Below are positions 33,926 through 43,965 of a stretch of 64,000 nt of DNA, piece after piece. Position 1 is the first letter of the stretch. Each line of letters starts with the position of its first letter. A model generated the notes under the pieces. It did no database searches, was not told the origin of the DNA, and saw only the letters and a program-made list of their open reading frames with translations. A program made the position numbers and the translations under genes. Source of the stretch: Siphonodentalium dalli (Eukaryota; Mollusca; Scaphopoda; Gadilida; Siphonodentaliidae); the NCBI GenBank assembly GCA_032622095.1, contig CP136063.1, positions 79,457,980-79,521,979 of the forward strand, given 5' to 3'.

Positions 33926-34831
33926 CCCAGGTCGATTGTTGAACTTATTATCCAAACATTTCCCACCTATAAATATGATTCCTACTTCATATGTATTATA
34001 TTTTATTTATTTTTAATTGTCGTCCGCTAATTTATCCAGGTCCCTCCATATGAATAATAAACCATTCCAATATATACTGTTATAACTGATTTGGAGAATC
34101 CATTTGGTATCGAAAGGGTTGAGGACCACCACAGGACTCACAGAAAGTATTAAAAATTTCATCTAAATCATGGTTCGTTGTCATTATGTGTTCACTTCCA
34201 TTTTCACATTCTTTATTCCCACGTTCATTTCATGTCCCATCTTTATGCGTGTTGTCCATTTCATCTAGATGTCTTCACACATGATCGAACCAAGATCGCA
34301 TGCGTTTGGGCGTTTTCATTTTTTTTTCCTTTCATCGTGTCATTTCATTTCACAACATCATCTTAGCACTTGTTTCATATCATTCATCCACCTACATCTT
34401 ACATTCATTCACTTCACAAGCATATGGTCGTGATTAGAGTTATATACATATATTTACCAAAGGTGTACTATACTTTATCCTTATATTCAAGCATCTTGGT
34501 GTTGTCATATTACATGTTCCCATCCATTGGATTGGATTATTAATCACATTTGTGTCGTCTAAATGGTTTATTTTGTGTAATATAAAACATTTTATAACCA
34601 TTATGTGGTCAGATATTCTGCTCGGGGAAACATTGGATTTTCTTTTTCACGTGGCAAAAATTACTACATCAGTAAGTCATCCTGAGACATAAATTCCGTA
34701 TATAAGTAATATATCATGTGTATATATCGAACTGTCCCCGGAATGTGACAAACGTGAGCTATTCCTACATGCTACTATGATGGCTAACTGTTGTACGCTG
34801 CTTTACTTTGTTATAGTATACATGTACTTAC
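33926..34831. other. First intron, nothing recognised
   Basis: AT-rich intron with T-rich low-complexity stretches (34180-34400, TTTCATTTCA words). No exon or repeat family was identified. Confidence 0.4.
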
Positions 34832-34916
34832 CGACATTTACGCATTCTATTGTCAGCGGGTTATATCCAATGAAGAAAACTGGCGCAAAGGCCACAAGCA
34901 AGTTTGTCCACATCTC
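34832..34916 (-). CDS. Ionotropic glutamate receptor-like gene, exon 1 with signal peptide
   Basis: The ATG at 34913-34911 starts MWTNLLVAFAPVFFIGYNPL followed by TIECVNV, a hydrophobic N-terminus typical of a signal peptide, as expected for a plasma-membrane receptor. The donor GTAAGT at 34831 leaves one base (G), completed by exon 2. An AG precedes the exon at 34917-34918, so the 5' UTR may be spliced; otherwise the UTR simply continues to the right. Ionotropic glutamate receptors are ligand-gated cation channels; this window shows the extracellular part only. The 30-bp minisatellite begins about 200 bp upstream. Confidence 0.7.
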
Positions 34917-35129
34917 CTGTATATTGTCAACCACCGTTAGACAATAGGAGTGATCATAATGATTACAGTTACAACAGGATTGGATTGCGATGTTAAAGAA
35001 CAATCAGTCTCGTTCCACCATCGGATGGCTAGACTTAATGCCACGCCATCAATATTCATAACACTTTAATCTGACGAAGAATTCGATCTGGTCCAGGTCG
35101 CAATGAATGCCGTCCATGGTTAAGTGGCC

Positions 35130-35459
35130 CTGTTAAGTTGCTATGGTGCTGGTGGTCCTATACTGAATTGCTATTATGCTGGTGGTCCTATACTGAATTC
35201 CTATGATGCTGGTGGTCCTATACTGAATTCCTATTATGCTGGTGGCCTATACTGAATTCCTATGATGCTGGTGGTCCTATACTGAATTACTATGATGCTG
35301 GTGGTCCTATACTGAATTCCTATGATGCTGGTGGTCCTATACTGAATTGCTATGATGCTGGTGGTCCTGATGAATTCCTATGATGCTGGTGGTCCTATAC
35401 TGAATTCCTATGATGCTGGTGGTCCTATACTGAATTCCTATGATGCTGGTGGTCCTATA
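35130..35459 (+). repeat. 30-bp minisatellite, left part
   Basis: About 11 units of GAATTCCTATGATGCTGGTG plus GTCCTATACT. It is the same array as 42751-43965; the LINE at 35460-42750 separates the parts. A shorter 28-bp unit variant (GTCCTGATGAATTGC) also occurs. The unit length of 30 bp keeps a frame open, but this is not evidence of coding. Confidence 0.95.
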
Positions 35460-36031
35460 TATATATCTTTATTATCCTCCATATATGGAGATTCATATAT
35501 AAATGCTTATATTATGAAAACAAACACAATTTGGTACATAACACAGTGTATAACAAATTTATAATTACAAACATATCTACAACACATGTCTCAATATGTA
35601 TGATGAACCAACTACACATGCACATATACACACACTCGTGCACTACATAAAGTAGACATTCCATTCTACAGCCATATCGTAATTGCATACAGAGAAATAG
35701 CATACTCCGAGACGACCAAGCCGGAGTTGGACCCAAATCAGGGATCTCTCTCTGGAAGACCCACAAACGCCAATGCCTTTGTGCAGTCTTACCGACTCAG
35801 AGCCGACCATTTCCCCAGCACCACTCATATATATATACACAGCCATATCATACTTACAGACATACAGACGACAGTCAGACAAGCAGGCATACGAGACAAA
35901 CAAACGGCAGACATACATACAGACAAATGTACTTACTGGTAAAACAATACACCGATACATGTGATATGTACAATTACGAACACGCTTATAACTGCATGTT
36001 ATGATCGAGTTTACATGAAGGTTTGTGAGAT

Positions 36032-38632
36032 CTAGTCAGGACTTGGCGTCAGTCGATCAACATATACTCTCCAGAGGAATGCGGCTTTGTTCACGAAAAA
36101 GTCTATTAGTTCATTTTCTTCTTCGGTAGCACAGTATATGTTTTCATGTAGACCTGTTAGTAGAACGCGCGTTTTGGATTCAACATCCAGTTTATCATAT
36201 TGCATATAAATGTCTACATGAAACAAGTTTAGTAGCTCGAATTCAAAGGTATTTCGATCGTCGCAAATGGAAGAACATTCGATTAAGGCATGTTTTACAA
36301 GATCTTTATGTTTGTTGTTACACAATACGCAGGTTTCTTCATTTGTTTCCAGGATACAAATAAGGCGTGCAATAAGTAGATATGATTTTTTATGGGCTGG
36401 GTATATTCGGCAATTTTCCCATAGCCGGGACATACATAACGTTGGATGGACGGCAGAGAACCTGACAAGTCGAGTATCCTCATTTAAGCTCATTTCCCAA
36501 TATTCTCTATTAACCCTTGACCATGATTCATTTATCGCACATTTCCAAGTAGATTTCTTCGGGAATATTGAATCTTCGATGTAGTTCACAATGGTCTCTG
36601 TCATTTTATATCTACTAAGGACGAAGAATATGTCAGACGAGTAACTAGATAGAGAGGTTGAAGCACCTATGGTGTACTGATATAACCGAGTAAGAAATAC
36701 TTGCTTTGCTGTTTTGGAAACTTTTAAGTTGCACAACGAGCCGAAGAATGACAATTTACGTTTTTCGATAAGTGACACCATAGATGAAGTTCCAACCAAT
36801 CCTTGAGCTATAACCGTTTTTGTGCGATGATGAAGGCCCTGGTAATATTTTAAACAAAATATGTGTATTCTCTCAAGTCGATCAATGTGAGTTTGATTTA
36901 AATTCCAGAGGAGTTCAGAGCCGTACAGACCTTTTGGTATAACCACTGATGAGTAAATTAACGAGCAACTTTTGGGGGTCATACCACCGGGATAGAGTCC
37001 AGCATTGTTCAACATCATAAACGTGCTACGGGTCTTATCGCATATGTGATCAGTGAAAATCCCGTTGAAGTTGTACTTGTCAAGTGAGATACCCAAATGA
37101 GTGGTGTTCGTACTTTCTTTGATATCTGAGGTTCCTAGGTTCCAAAGACGACTTTGATGCGAAAATTCTGCTTTAGTTTCATTGAATACTACTATAGTGC
37201 ATTTGGATGGATTATATTTATACCGCCATTTTTTGCTGTACTCGTTCCAAATATCACAAAGCGCTGATAAGCCATATTTATTTAGTGATAATAGAACCAT
37301 GTCATCTGCGTGGGTTGGACACGTACAATTAACACCGAGCATGTTCAGGCCGAATGGTGAGTTTGCAAGAATATGTATTAATTCGTCGACGTAGATCATA
37401 TAGTACAAAGGGGAGAGGATATCCCCTTGTCTGGCTCCCTGTCTCACATCAAACCACCTGGATAAAACGTTATTGTGACGAATAGAGCATGTGACGTTGG
37501 TCAGAAGTTCGCGCATCAATCGAAGTAAATTTCCTCTGAACCCACATGCGTGCAGCTTATATAATAATCCGTTGATCCAGACGGTATCAAATGCCTTCCA
37601 AACATCTAGAAACAGACTATACAGTTTTTGTTTACTTTCGGCTACATATGAGATACATTCTTTCATTACATATGATGTCATTGTTGCGTTTATGCCTTTT
37701 TGGAATCCGTGTTGAAGCGGGTGTACATCAAGTAATTTTGGTGCATACAGTTCTATTCTATCTTGTAAAACCTTTTCGAGTAACTTGTATAAAGTTGGCA
37801 TCAGTGTTATAGCTCTGTAACTGTCAAAATCTGTTCTGGGTTTTGTGCCACCTTTATATAATGTTATGATTAAACCGCGCTTTAACTGTGATGGGACCGT
37901 TTGTGTTTGAATCAGGACTGTTAGGAGATTCGCAATCGTCTGAGTCAACTTCTGACTTCCATAGATCAAATGCTCGTTCGAAATCCCATCCCAACCGGTT
38001 GCTTTTTCTAAGCTGAGGCTGCGATACACATTAAGTAATTCGTCTGTAGTAACTGAAAAGATTATGCGTTTATCGATATCATCAGATTGACCAATGCCAA
38101 TTTCTCGCGTAACAAATTCATTTATGTAGTTGAAGTTTTGAGTGTCAAACTCCGGTCTATACAACGGTGAATATAGTTTCTCAAAATAAGATGCCCATCC
38201 TTCTGCGATATCATTATCATGACGAAGAGTTTGTCCTTCATACGTAAAAAATGCGTTCTTATCTATATGAGTTCTCTGCCGCTTCGTGTTTAATGCGCGG
38301 AATAAATAGTTTTGATCAAGTTGGGCACGTTCATCGATTTTATCATTTAGTTCGGCCAAGTATGCAGCAGATGCTTTTCTATATTCTCTCCGGAAATCAC
38401 GCTTTGCATTTTTATAAATCGTGTAACTGTCAGACTGGCTATCTGAGCGAGGTCTACCTCCATCAACCCAATTTTGCCGGACAGTCCGCATAATTTTGTG
38501 CATATTTTTCAAAATGTCGTTCCAAAAAGGTTTCAGATGTTTGTTAAATTTCTTTTTCGGCAAACTTGCCTCGGTGGCATTCGATATATTGCTTACAATG
38601 GCATCGTACATTTTACACGGATCAGTTTCGTG
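36032..38632 (-). CDS. LINE ORF2, RT and C-terminal part
   Basis: Reverse transcriptase of the outer LINE, continuous without stops. Blocks in order: LITLYKGGTKPRTDFDSYR, QHGFQKGINATM, LFLDVWKAFDTVW (motif A Asp), RQGARQGDILSPLYYMIYVD, CPTHADDMVLLS (catalytic ADD, with His where Tyr or Phe is usual). The C-terminus has a CxxC...H...C zinc-type segment (CVLCNNKHKDLVKHALIEC). The enzyme would copy its RNA at the nicked target. The frame is cut by the inner LINE insertion; the endonuclease half continues at 40584. Without the insertion and its duplication the ORF is 1,227 codons plus stop, with no other damage, so the copy was intact until hit. Confidence 0.93.
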   Translation of the reverse strand, partial: HETDPCKMYDAIVSNISNATEASLPKKKFNKHLKPFWNDILKNMHKIMRTVRQNWVDGGRPRSDSQSDSYTIYKNAKRDFRREYRKASAAYLAELNDKIDERAQLDQNYLFRALNTKRQRTHIDKNAFFTYEGQTLRHDNDIAEGWASYFEKLYSPLYRPEFDTQNFNYINEFVTREIGIGQSDDIDKRIIFSVTTDELLNVYRSLSLEKATGWDGISNEHLIYGSQKLTQTIANLLTVLIQTQTVPSQLKRGLIITLYKGGTKPRTDFDSYRAITLMPTLYKLLEKVLQDRIELYAPKLLDVHPLQHGFQKGINATMTSYVMKECISYVAESKQKLYSLFLDVWKAFDTVWINGLLYKLHACGFRGNLLRLMRELLTNVTCSIRHNNVLSRWFDVRQGARQGDILSPLYYMIYVDELIHILANSPFGLNMLGVNCTCPTHADDMVLLSLNKYGLSALCDIWNEYSKKWRYKYNPSKCTIVVFNETKAEFSHQSRLWNLGTSDIKESTNTTHLGISLDKYNFNGIFTDHICDKTRSTFMMLNNAGLYPGGMTPKSCSLIYSSVVIPKGLYGSELLWNLNQTHIDRLERIHIFCLKYYQGLHHRTKTVIAQGLVGTSSMVSLIEKRKLSFFGSLCNLKVSKTAKQVFLTRLYQYTIGASTSLSSYSSDIFFVLSRYKMTETIVNYIEDSIFPKKSTWKCAINESWSRVNREYWEMSLNEDTRLVRFSAVHPTLCMSRLWENCRIYPAHKKSYLLIARLICILETNEETCVLCNNKHKDLVKHALIECSSICDDRNTFEFELLNLFHVDIYMQYDKLDVESKTRVLLTGLHENIYCATEEENELIDFFVNKAAFLWRVYVDRLTPSPD
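38320..38632. repeat. 313-bp target-site duplication, left copy
   Basis: Identical by eye to 40584-40896; it flanks the inner LINE. It starts GTTGGGCACGTTC and ends ATCAGTTTCGTG. The two preceding A bases are ambiguous with the poly-A tail. The length is far beyond the usual 5-20 bp of LINE duplications. Confidence 0.95.
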
Positions 38633-40297
38633 AGCCTCTTTCTCCGGGATGACACACAATCATTAAATACAGCACTAAACTTAATTAATTTATTTGCAAA
38701 AATATCAGGACTGAAAGTGAACTTTGATAAAACCCAGGTTTTATGGATTGGATCGAAGCGGGGCTGTGGTGAGGAACTAAACACTGACGAACAAATATTG
38801 TGGAACCATGATAGTTCCGTAAAGATTTTAGGTATAGAACTTAATCTTTTCAACGAGGATTATATCAAGAAAAATTATATTGACAAAATAACAAAAATAA
38901 AGAACTTATTAAATGATTGGTCATTTAGACAACTTAGTCTCATTGGAAAAACAACTATCATAAAGACTTTAGCACTCCCTATTCTGACACATTGTCTATC
39001 GGTTCTCCCATCACCATCTCAAGAAATAAAAGACATGATTCAAAAAGAATTTTACAATTTCCTTTGGTCCGGAAAAATTGATAAGATTAAAAGAAATGTT
39101 GTAATTAATAAAACAAATTTAGGTGGGTTAAATTTCCCACATATTGACTCATTTGATAAAGCTTTGAAATTATCATGGGTTAAAAAAACATTAGACCCTT
39201 TACTAATAACTGGATGGAAAACCATATTTATAGATGATTTAGAAATATATGGAGGAAACAAAATTTGGTCTTTGAACAAAGAAGGACTCGATATTGTTAG
39301 TTCAGACATGAACAATTTCTGGAAAAGTGTACTACATGCATGGTCTTTAGTAGAAAAAAAATCCACCACAGCCCCGGTCGACATCATGTCACATCCAATA
39401 CATTTAAATAAACATATTACTGTTAATCGTAAGAAATTTTTTGATAAAAATTGGATTAGCCATGGAATATATTTCATTAATGATTTAATGAATGAAACCG
39501 GGAATGGTTTTCTAGATTATTTCTCATTTTGCTCTATGTATGGTATTCAAACCCCATTCACTACATACCATGGTCTTTTGAATGCTATACCATCTGAATG
39601 GAAAACTATTTTGAGGTCAAATACAAAATTGGACTCTATTAATATGCAACATATTGAGACTGTGCAATCTGCAATAAAAGTATGTAAAACATTCTACCCA
39701 AAGTTTTTAGAAAATAACGCTATAAAGCCAGAACTGACACAGAAGAAATGGGATGAACGTCTTAAAAAACATATTAGCAATACAGATTGGGAAATAATTT
39801 ACTCAAATCCATATCAAATTACAGATGATACTGGTTTACAAACATTTCAATATAAAATTTCACATGATATCATTTACACAAACTCCAAACTATATAAATG
39901 TAACTTATCAGAAACTGAATTGTGTGGCTTCTGTGAAACTGCAAAGGAAACAAATTTACATTTCTTTCTTGAGTGCACAGTCTCAAAGACCTTACTCCTT
40001 CAGTTCCAAGACCTCCTGCAAAGTAAATGTAATATCACTTTTGAAATTATTCCTGATTTCATCATTCTTGGTTTGCGAAATAACACCACTGACTCAAACA
40101 TTATTGATATATGCATTTTATTATATAAGCGTTATCTATATTATTGCAAATTAAAGGCCAATGCACCAAGTATCCAAGGGCTTGTCCAATATATAAAATA
40201 TTACAAAACAATTGAAACTTTCACTCCGCCAAAGTTCAAATCAAAAAAAGAAATTAATTTTAGAGAAAGATGGGAAGAAGTGAACAGTCTGTTTTAA
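38633..40297 (+). CDS. L1/Tx1-like LINE ORF2 C-terminal part
   Basis: An uninterrupted frame of about 554 codons in the inserted LINE. It includes SGLKVNFDKTQVLWIGS (thumb/RT end), VKILGIELNLFNED, LSLIGKTTIIKTLALPIL, FLWSGKIDKIKRNVV and LGGLNFPHIDSFDKALKLSW. Late Cys/His residues appear in CGFCETAKETNLHFFLEC (CxxC..H..C). All these are typical of the region behind the RT in Tx1/L1-type ORF2 proteins. There is no native start codon, because the 5' end is missing, so no protein is expected. Upstream open codons (38474-38632) belong to the outer LINE's complementary strand and are accidental. Confidence 0.92.
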   Translation, partial: SLFLRDDTQSLNTALNLINLFAKISGLKVNFDKTQVLWIGSKRGCGEELNTDEQILWNHDSSVKILGIELNLFNEDYIKKNYIDKITKIKNLLNDWSFRQLSLIGKTTIIKTLALPILTHCLSVLPSPSQEIKDMIQKEFYNFLWSGKIDKIKRNVVINKTNLGGLNFPHIDSFDKALKLSWVKKTLDPLLITGWKTIFIDDLEIYGGNKIWSLNKEGLDIVSSDMNNFWKSVLHAWSLVEKKSTTAPVDIMSHPIHLNKHITVNRKKFFDKNWISHGIYFINDLMNETGNGFLDYFSFCSMYGIQTPFTTYHGLLNAIPSEWKTILRSNTKLDSINMQHIETVQSAIKVCKTFYPKFLENNAIKPELTQKKWDERLKKHISNTDWEIIYSNPYQITDDTGLQTFQYKISHDIIYTNSKLYKCNLSETELCGFCETAKETNLHFFLECTVSKTLLLQFQDLLQSKCNITFEIIPDFIILGLRNNTTDSNIIDICILLYKRYLYYCKLKANAPSIQGLVQYIKYYKTIETFTPPKFKSKKEINFRERWEEVNSLF

Positions 40298-40583
40298 TAT
40301 TGAAATACTGTAACTATTACTCTCTTTTTACTTACAATGTAGTTCTACACAAAAAAATGCGGCCTCGGGCCGACCGATTATTTACTATGCTATCTAACAT
40401 ATAATACAGAAGATATACTATATGAATCTAAGCTTATATAACGATTGGAACAATTTGATTACATATCATAACTATTGATGTATAATTATGTCTGATTTAT
40501 GTATACATTTCTGTATAAGTGATTGTTGAAGATGATGATAATTTATGATCCCAATAAAAATATTTAAAAAAAAAAAAAAAAAA
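38633..40583 (+). mobile_element. Second LINE, 5'-truncated, poly-A tailed, nested insertion
   Basis: 1.95 kb insertion in the outer LINE. The 5' end lies inside ORF2 just past the RT catalytic box (first residues SLFLRDDTQSLNTAL). A 3' UTR (40298-40583) follows, with AATAAA at about 40553 and a poly-A tail of about 18. The poly-A tail and the C-terminal protein pattern resemble L1/Tx1-type elements. Long identical flanking duplications show a recent insertion by target-primed reverse transcription. Confidence 0.93.
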
Positions 40584-40896
40584 GTTGGGCACGTTCATCG
40601 ATTTTATCATTTAGTTCGGCCAAGTATGCAGCAGATGCTTTTCTATATTCTCTCCGGAAATCACGCTTTGCATTTTTATAAATCGTGTAACTGTCAGACT
40701 GGCTATCTGAGCGAGGTCTACCTCCATCAACCCAATTTTGCCGGACAGTCCGCATAATTTTGTGCATATTTTTCAAAATGTCGTTCCAAAAAGGTTTCAG
40801 ATGTTTGTTAAATTTCTTTTTCGGCAAACTTGCCTCGGTGGCATTCGATATATTGCTTACAATGGCATCGTACATTTTACACGGATCAGTTTCGTG
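40584..40896. repeat. 313-bp target-site duplication, right copy
   Basis: Identical by eye to 38320-38632. It sits directly after the poly-A of the inner LINE and restores the ORF2 frame of the outer LINE on this side. Confidence 0.95.
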
Positions 40897-41979
40897 TTCA
40901 GATAAATGATCAAATTTGTTAAACTGCGCATCAAGGCTTTGCTTATAATTGTGTAAAATTTCTGGTTCAGATTTAGCCTTTTTCCAATCAACAATTCCCT
41001 GACCAATTACACCCGTTTTTTCTACAAGTACATCTCGATAACGCATTTCAAATAGCATTCTCAGAGTGACTGGCCTATGATTGGATACATCGATTGCATC
41101 ATCGTTTAGTACGTGTACTTCTTGTATGAAAGGAATAAGGGTATGTGGAATTAAGATATGATCAACGATCGTTCCTCCATACCGCCCATCGCCAAATGGG
41201 ATACATGTAGTACCCGGATTATCCTGGCAATAAGTGCGATTGACGGACACCATTTTGATTCGTTTGACAAGATCTTTGAATGCCATGTTTCGGTCATCGG
41301 ACTTTTCAAATTGCCCATTAAAGTCTCCCATCACTATTACATTGCCATAAGTTTTGTACATATCACAAATATCGCCAAGAGATCTGGTATATTCTTCGTA
41401 ATGTTCCGCCGTGTAATTAGTAGAAGGTAGATATACCTGTAATATGTATATGAAGCATTCATTTGTTACTTGAAATTGAATCCCTATTATTATATCGTCA
41501 TCTATAGCGAGGGGACTTATGCGTTTAGACAGTCTCTTGTGCCATAACAACGCAACCCCACCACTTGGTCTCCCTCTTTTGTTGGGGATTCTTTGGCGGG
41601 AATCGGACACTGCATGATATTCATAAAACTTGTCGAGCGAACCAAGAAAGTGCATATCACATTGATAGAGCCAGTGCTCACTCAATCCTATTATATCATG
41701 ATCGCCACGTTTAAGTAAATTACTGAGGTAATAGCCAGATGACATGATACCGGTGGCATTCCATGTAATTAGATTGAGATTAACGGTTTCCATTGTGTGT
41801 TTATAATTGATAGCTGATAAGTCAGCGTTGTGAGTACGATTATCGCTCAAAATCAATGACAGGATTAATGCTAGCAATGCACCGATATTACACATAATAA
41901 ATAATAATATGGTTTCATTTGTGTACCCACATCCTACAGATTGCTCCTCTTGGCCAAATCTTTGGTGCAAGAACTGCAT
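40584..41979 (-). CDS. LINE ORF2, N-terminal leader and endonuclease
   Basis: The ATG at 41979 overlaps the end of ORF1 by 65 bp in another frame. A hydrophobic segment (ILLFIMCNIGALLALILSLI) lies before the endonuclease. EN blocks: NLITWNATGI, IGLSEHWLYQ (Glu), VMGDFNGQFE (GDFN), GGTIVDHILIP and VSNHRPVTL, where the usual SDH is SNH. The SNH change may reduce activity; the rest looks intact. The frame runs into the poly-A of the inner LINE at 40583 and resumes at 38319. Confidence 0.92.
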
Positions 41980-42750
41980 CTAGGTCCTCATCACAAACAT
42001 TAATGCGAGCAGAGTTACCTCTCAACATCTTAATGACAGTGAAGCCCGCATTTTTAAATATAAGATGTTTCTTGATATCGTCAATGGCTACGGAGTCAGC
42101 GAATCCACCGAGAAACACTTGTGACGTTTTGACTGGAAATTCATATTTATAAAAATAATAATCATTCCTGGAGTAATTTGCAGCATGTCTAGCTTGTTGT
42201 GGACGCGTATTATTAGTTTCATTCATCGGAATTGTTGATTCATAGCTCACGCTATTTGGTTCACTGTATTGCGAATTCGTCTCAGATTTATTATCCTTGT
42301 CGTAAGAATGGTCCGCGTAGCTCATCATTGCATTTAATGTTACTGAAATATCTCGCTGTGTCTTTGTAACTTCTCCCATTAGGTTTGCAACACACCCCAC
42401 GAACGTTTGGAGATTATTTGTCACTGTATTCGTGAAATTTCGAAATTCCTCTTTCATCATGTTAACATTATGTTTTATTGTTTCGTTCATCATTTTATCA
42501 CACGAGTGGGTTGGTTGAACATGTTTTTTGTTTACAATGTCTCTTAGTGTTGCCATTTGTCCCTCAAAACTCTTATGTTTCTTGTCAAATTCATCAAGTC
42601 CTTGTACTATGTTGCACATATCACGTTTGACATCGGCTATTTCACTTTTAACTTTCTTCACCCCAGTGTATTTATCATCTTGTACACGTTCTATTGTCTG
42701 CATTTCCTGTTCAAGTTTATCGTCTAGTTGTTTAATTTTGGCGTCTATCC
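41915..42750 (-). CDS. LINE ORF1, 5'-truncated: coiled coil and RRM-like C-terminus
   Basis: The frame is open from the element's 5' edge at 42750 without a stop, so the ATG at 42703 is internal and the true N-terminus is lost. The first third is charged and helical (VKSEIADVKRDM and neighbours), a likely coiled coil. The middle is Ser/Asn-rich. The C-terminus (QVFLGGFADSVAIDDIKKHL, then NAGFTVIKMLRG and PKIWPRGAICRMWVHK) resembles the nucleic-acid-binding fold of LINE ORF1 proteins. Likely role: RNA-binding chaperone of the retrotransposition particle (family knowledge). Confidence 0.8.
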
Positions 42751-43965
42751 GGTGGTCCTATACTGAATTCATATGATGCTGGTGGTCCTATACTGAATTG
42801 CTATGATGCTGGTGGTCCTGATGAATTCCTATGATGCTGGTGGTCCTATACTGAATTCATATGATGCTGGTGGTCCTATACTGAATTCCTATGATGCTGG
42901 TGGTCCTTTACTGAATTCCTATGATGCTGGTGGTCCTATACTTTATTCCTATGATGCTGGTGGTCCTATACTGAATTCCTATGATGCTGGTGGTCCTATA
43001 CTGAATTCATATGATGCTGGTGGTCCTGATGAATTGCTATGGTGCTGGTGGTCCTGATGAATTGCTATGATGCTGGTGGTCCTGATGAATTGCTATGATG
43101 CTGGTGGTCCTGATGAATTGCTATGATGCTGGTGGTCACATACTGAATTCCTATGATGCTGGTGGTCCTATACTGAATTCCTATGATGCTGGTGGTCCTG
43201 ATGAATTGCTATGATGCTGGTGGTCACATGCTGAATTCCTATGATGCTGGTGGTCCTATACTGAATTCCTATTATGCTGGTGGTCCTATACTGAATTCCT
43301 ATTATGCTGGTGGTCCTATACTGAATTCCTATGATGCTGGTGGTCCTATACTGAATTCCTATGATGCTGGTGGTCCTATACTGAATTCCTATTATGCTGG
43401 TGGTCCTATACTGAATTCCTATTATGCTGGTGGTCCTATACTGAATTCCTATTATGCTGGTGGTCCTATACTGAATTCCTATTATGCTGGTGGTCCTATA
43501 CTGAATTCCTATGATGCTGGTGGTCCTGATGAATTGCTATGATGCTGGTGGTCACATGCTGAATTCCTATTATGCTGGTGGTCCTATACTGAATTGCTAT
43601 TATGCTGGTGGTCCTATACTGAATTCCTATGATGCTGGTGGTCCTATACTGAATTCCTATGATGCTGGTGGTCCTATACTGAATTCATATGATGCTGGTG
43701 GTCCTGATGAATTGCTATGATGCTGGTGGTCACATGCTGAATTCCTATGATGCTGGTGGTCCTATACTGAATTCCTATGATGCTGGTGGTCCTGATGAAT
43801 TGCTATGATGCTGGTGGTCACATAATGAATTCCTATGATGCTGGTGGTCCTATACTGAATTCCTATGATGCTGGTGGTCCTGATGAATTGCTATGATGCT
43901 GGTGGTCCTGCTGAACATCTATTATGCTGGTGGTCCTGCTGAATTTATATTATGCTGGTAGAACA
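42751..43965 (+). repeat. 30-bp minisatellite, right part
   Basis: About 40 units of the same repeat as 35130-35459, with two interleaved unit types: 30 bp (..CCTATACTGAATTCCTATGA) and 28 bp (..CCTGATGAATTGCTATGA). Variation is mainly G/T in TATGATGC or TATTATGC. The right edge decays at 43900-43965. Confidence 0.95.

Larger units (their letters stand above)
35460..42750 (-). mobile_element. APE-type LINE inserted in the minisatellite, itself interrupted
   Basis: A 5'-truncated non-LTR retrotransposon with ORF1 (partial), ORF2 (endonuclease and RT) and a 3' UTR of about 570 bp. It ends in a TA-rich tail (ATAATAAAGATATATATA read on the minus strand), not poly-A. Both sides carry the 12-mer GGTGGTCCTATA (35448-35459 and 42751-42762), consistent with a target duplication inside the minisatellite. 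Removing the nested insertion (38633-40583 plus one copy of its duplication) gives an element of about 5.0 kb. Confidence 0.9.

Noticed and set aside
35727-35964. Plus-strand open frames in the 35.7-36.0 kb region
   Set aside because: They are antisense to the 3' UTR of the outer LINE and of simple composition.
38474-38632. Plus-strand codons joined to the inner LINE frame
   Set aside because: They are antisense of the outer LINE ORF2 (target duplication) and happen to be in frame; the inner LINE begins at 38633.
42803-43720. Open frames with the repeated peptide NSYDAGGPIL in the 30-bp array
   Set aside because: The unit length is a multiple of three, so one frame stays open by arithmetic. 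There is no start context, splice site or codon bias, and 28-bp variants break the frame.
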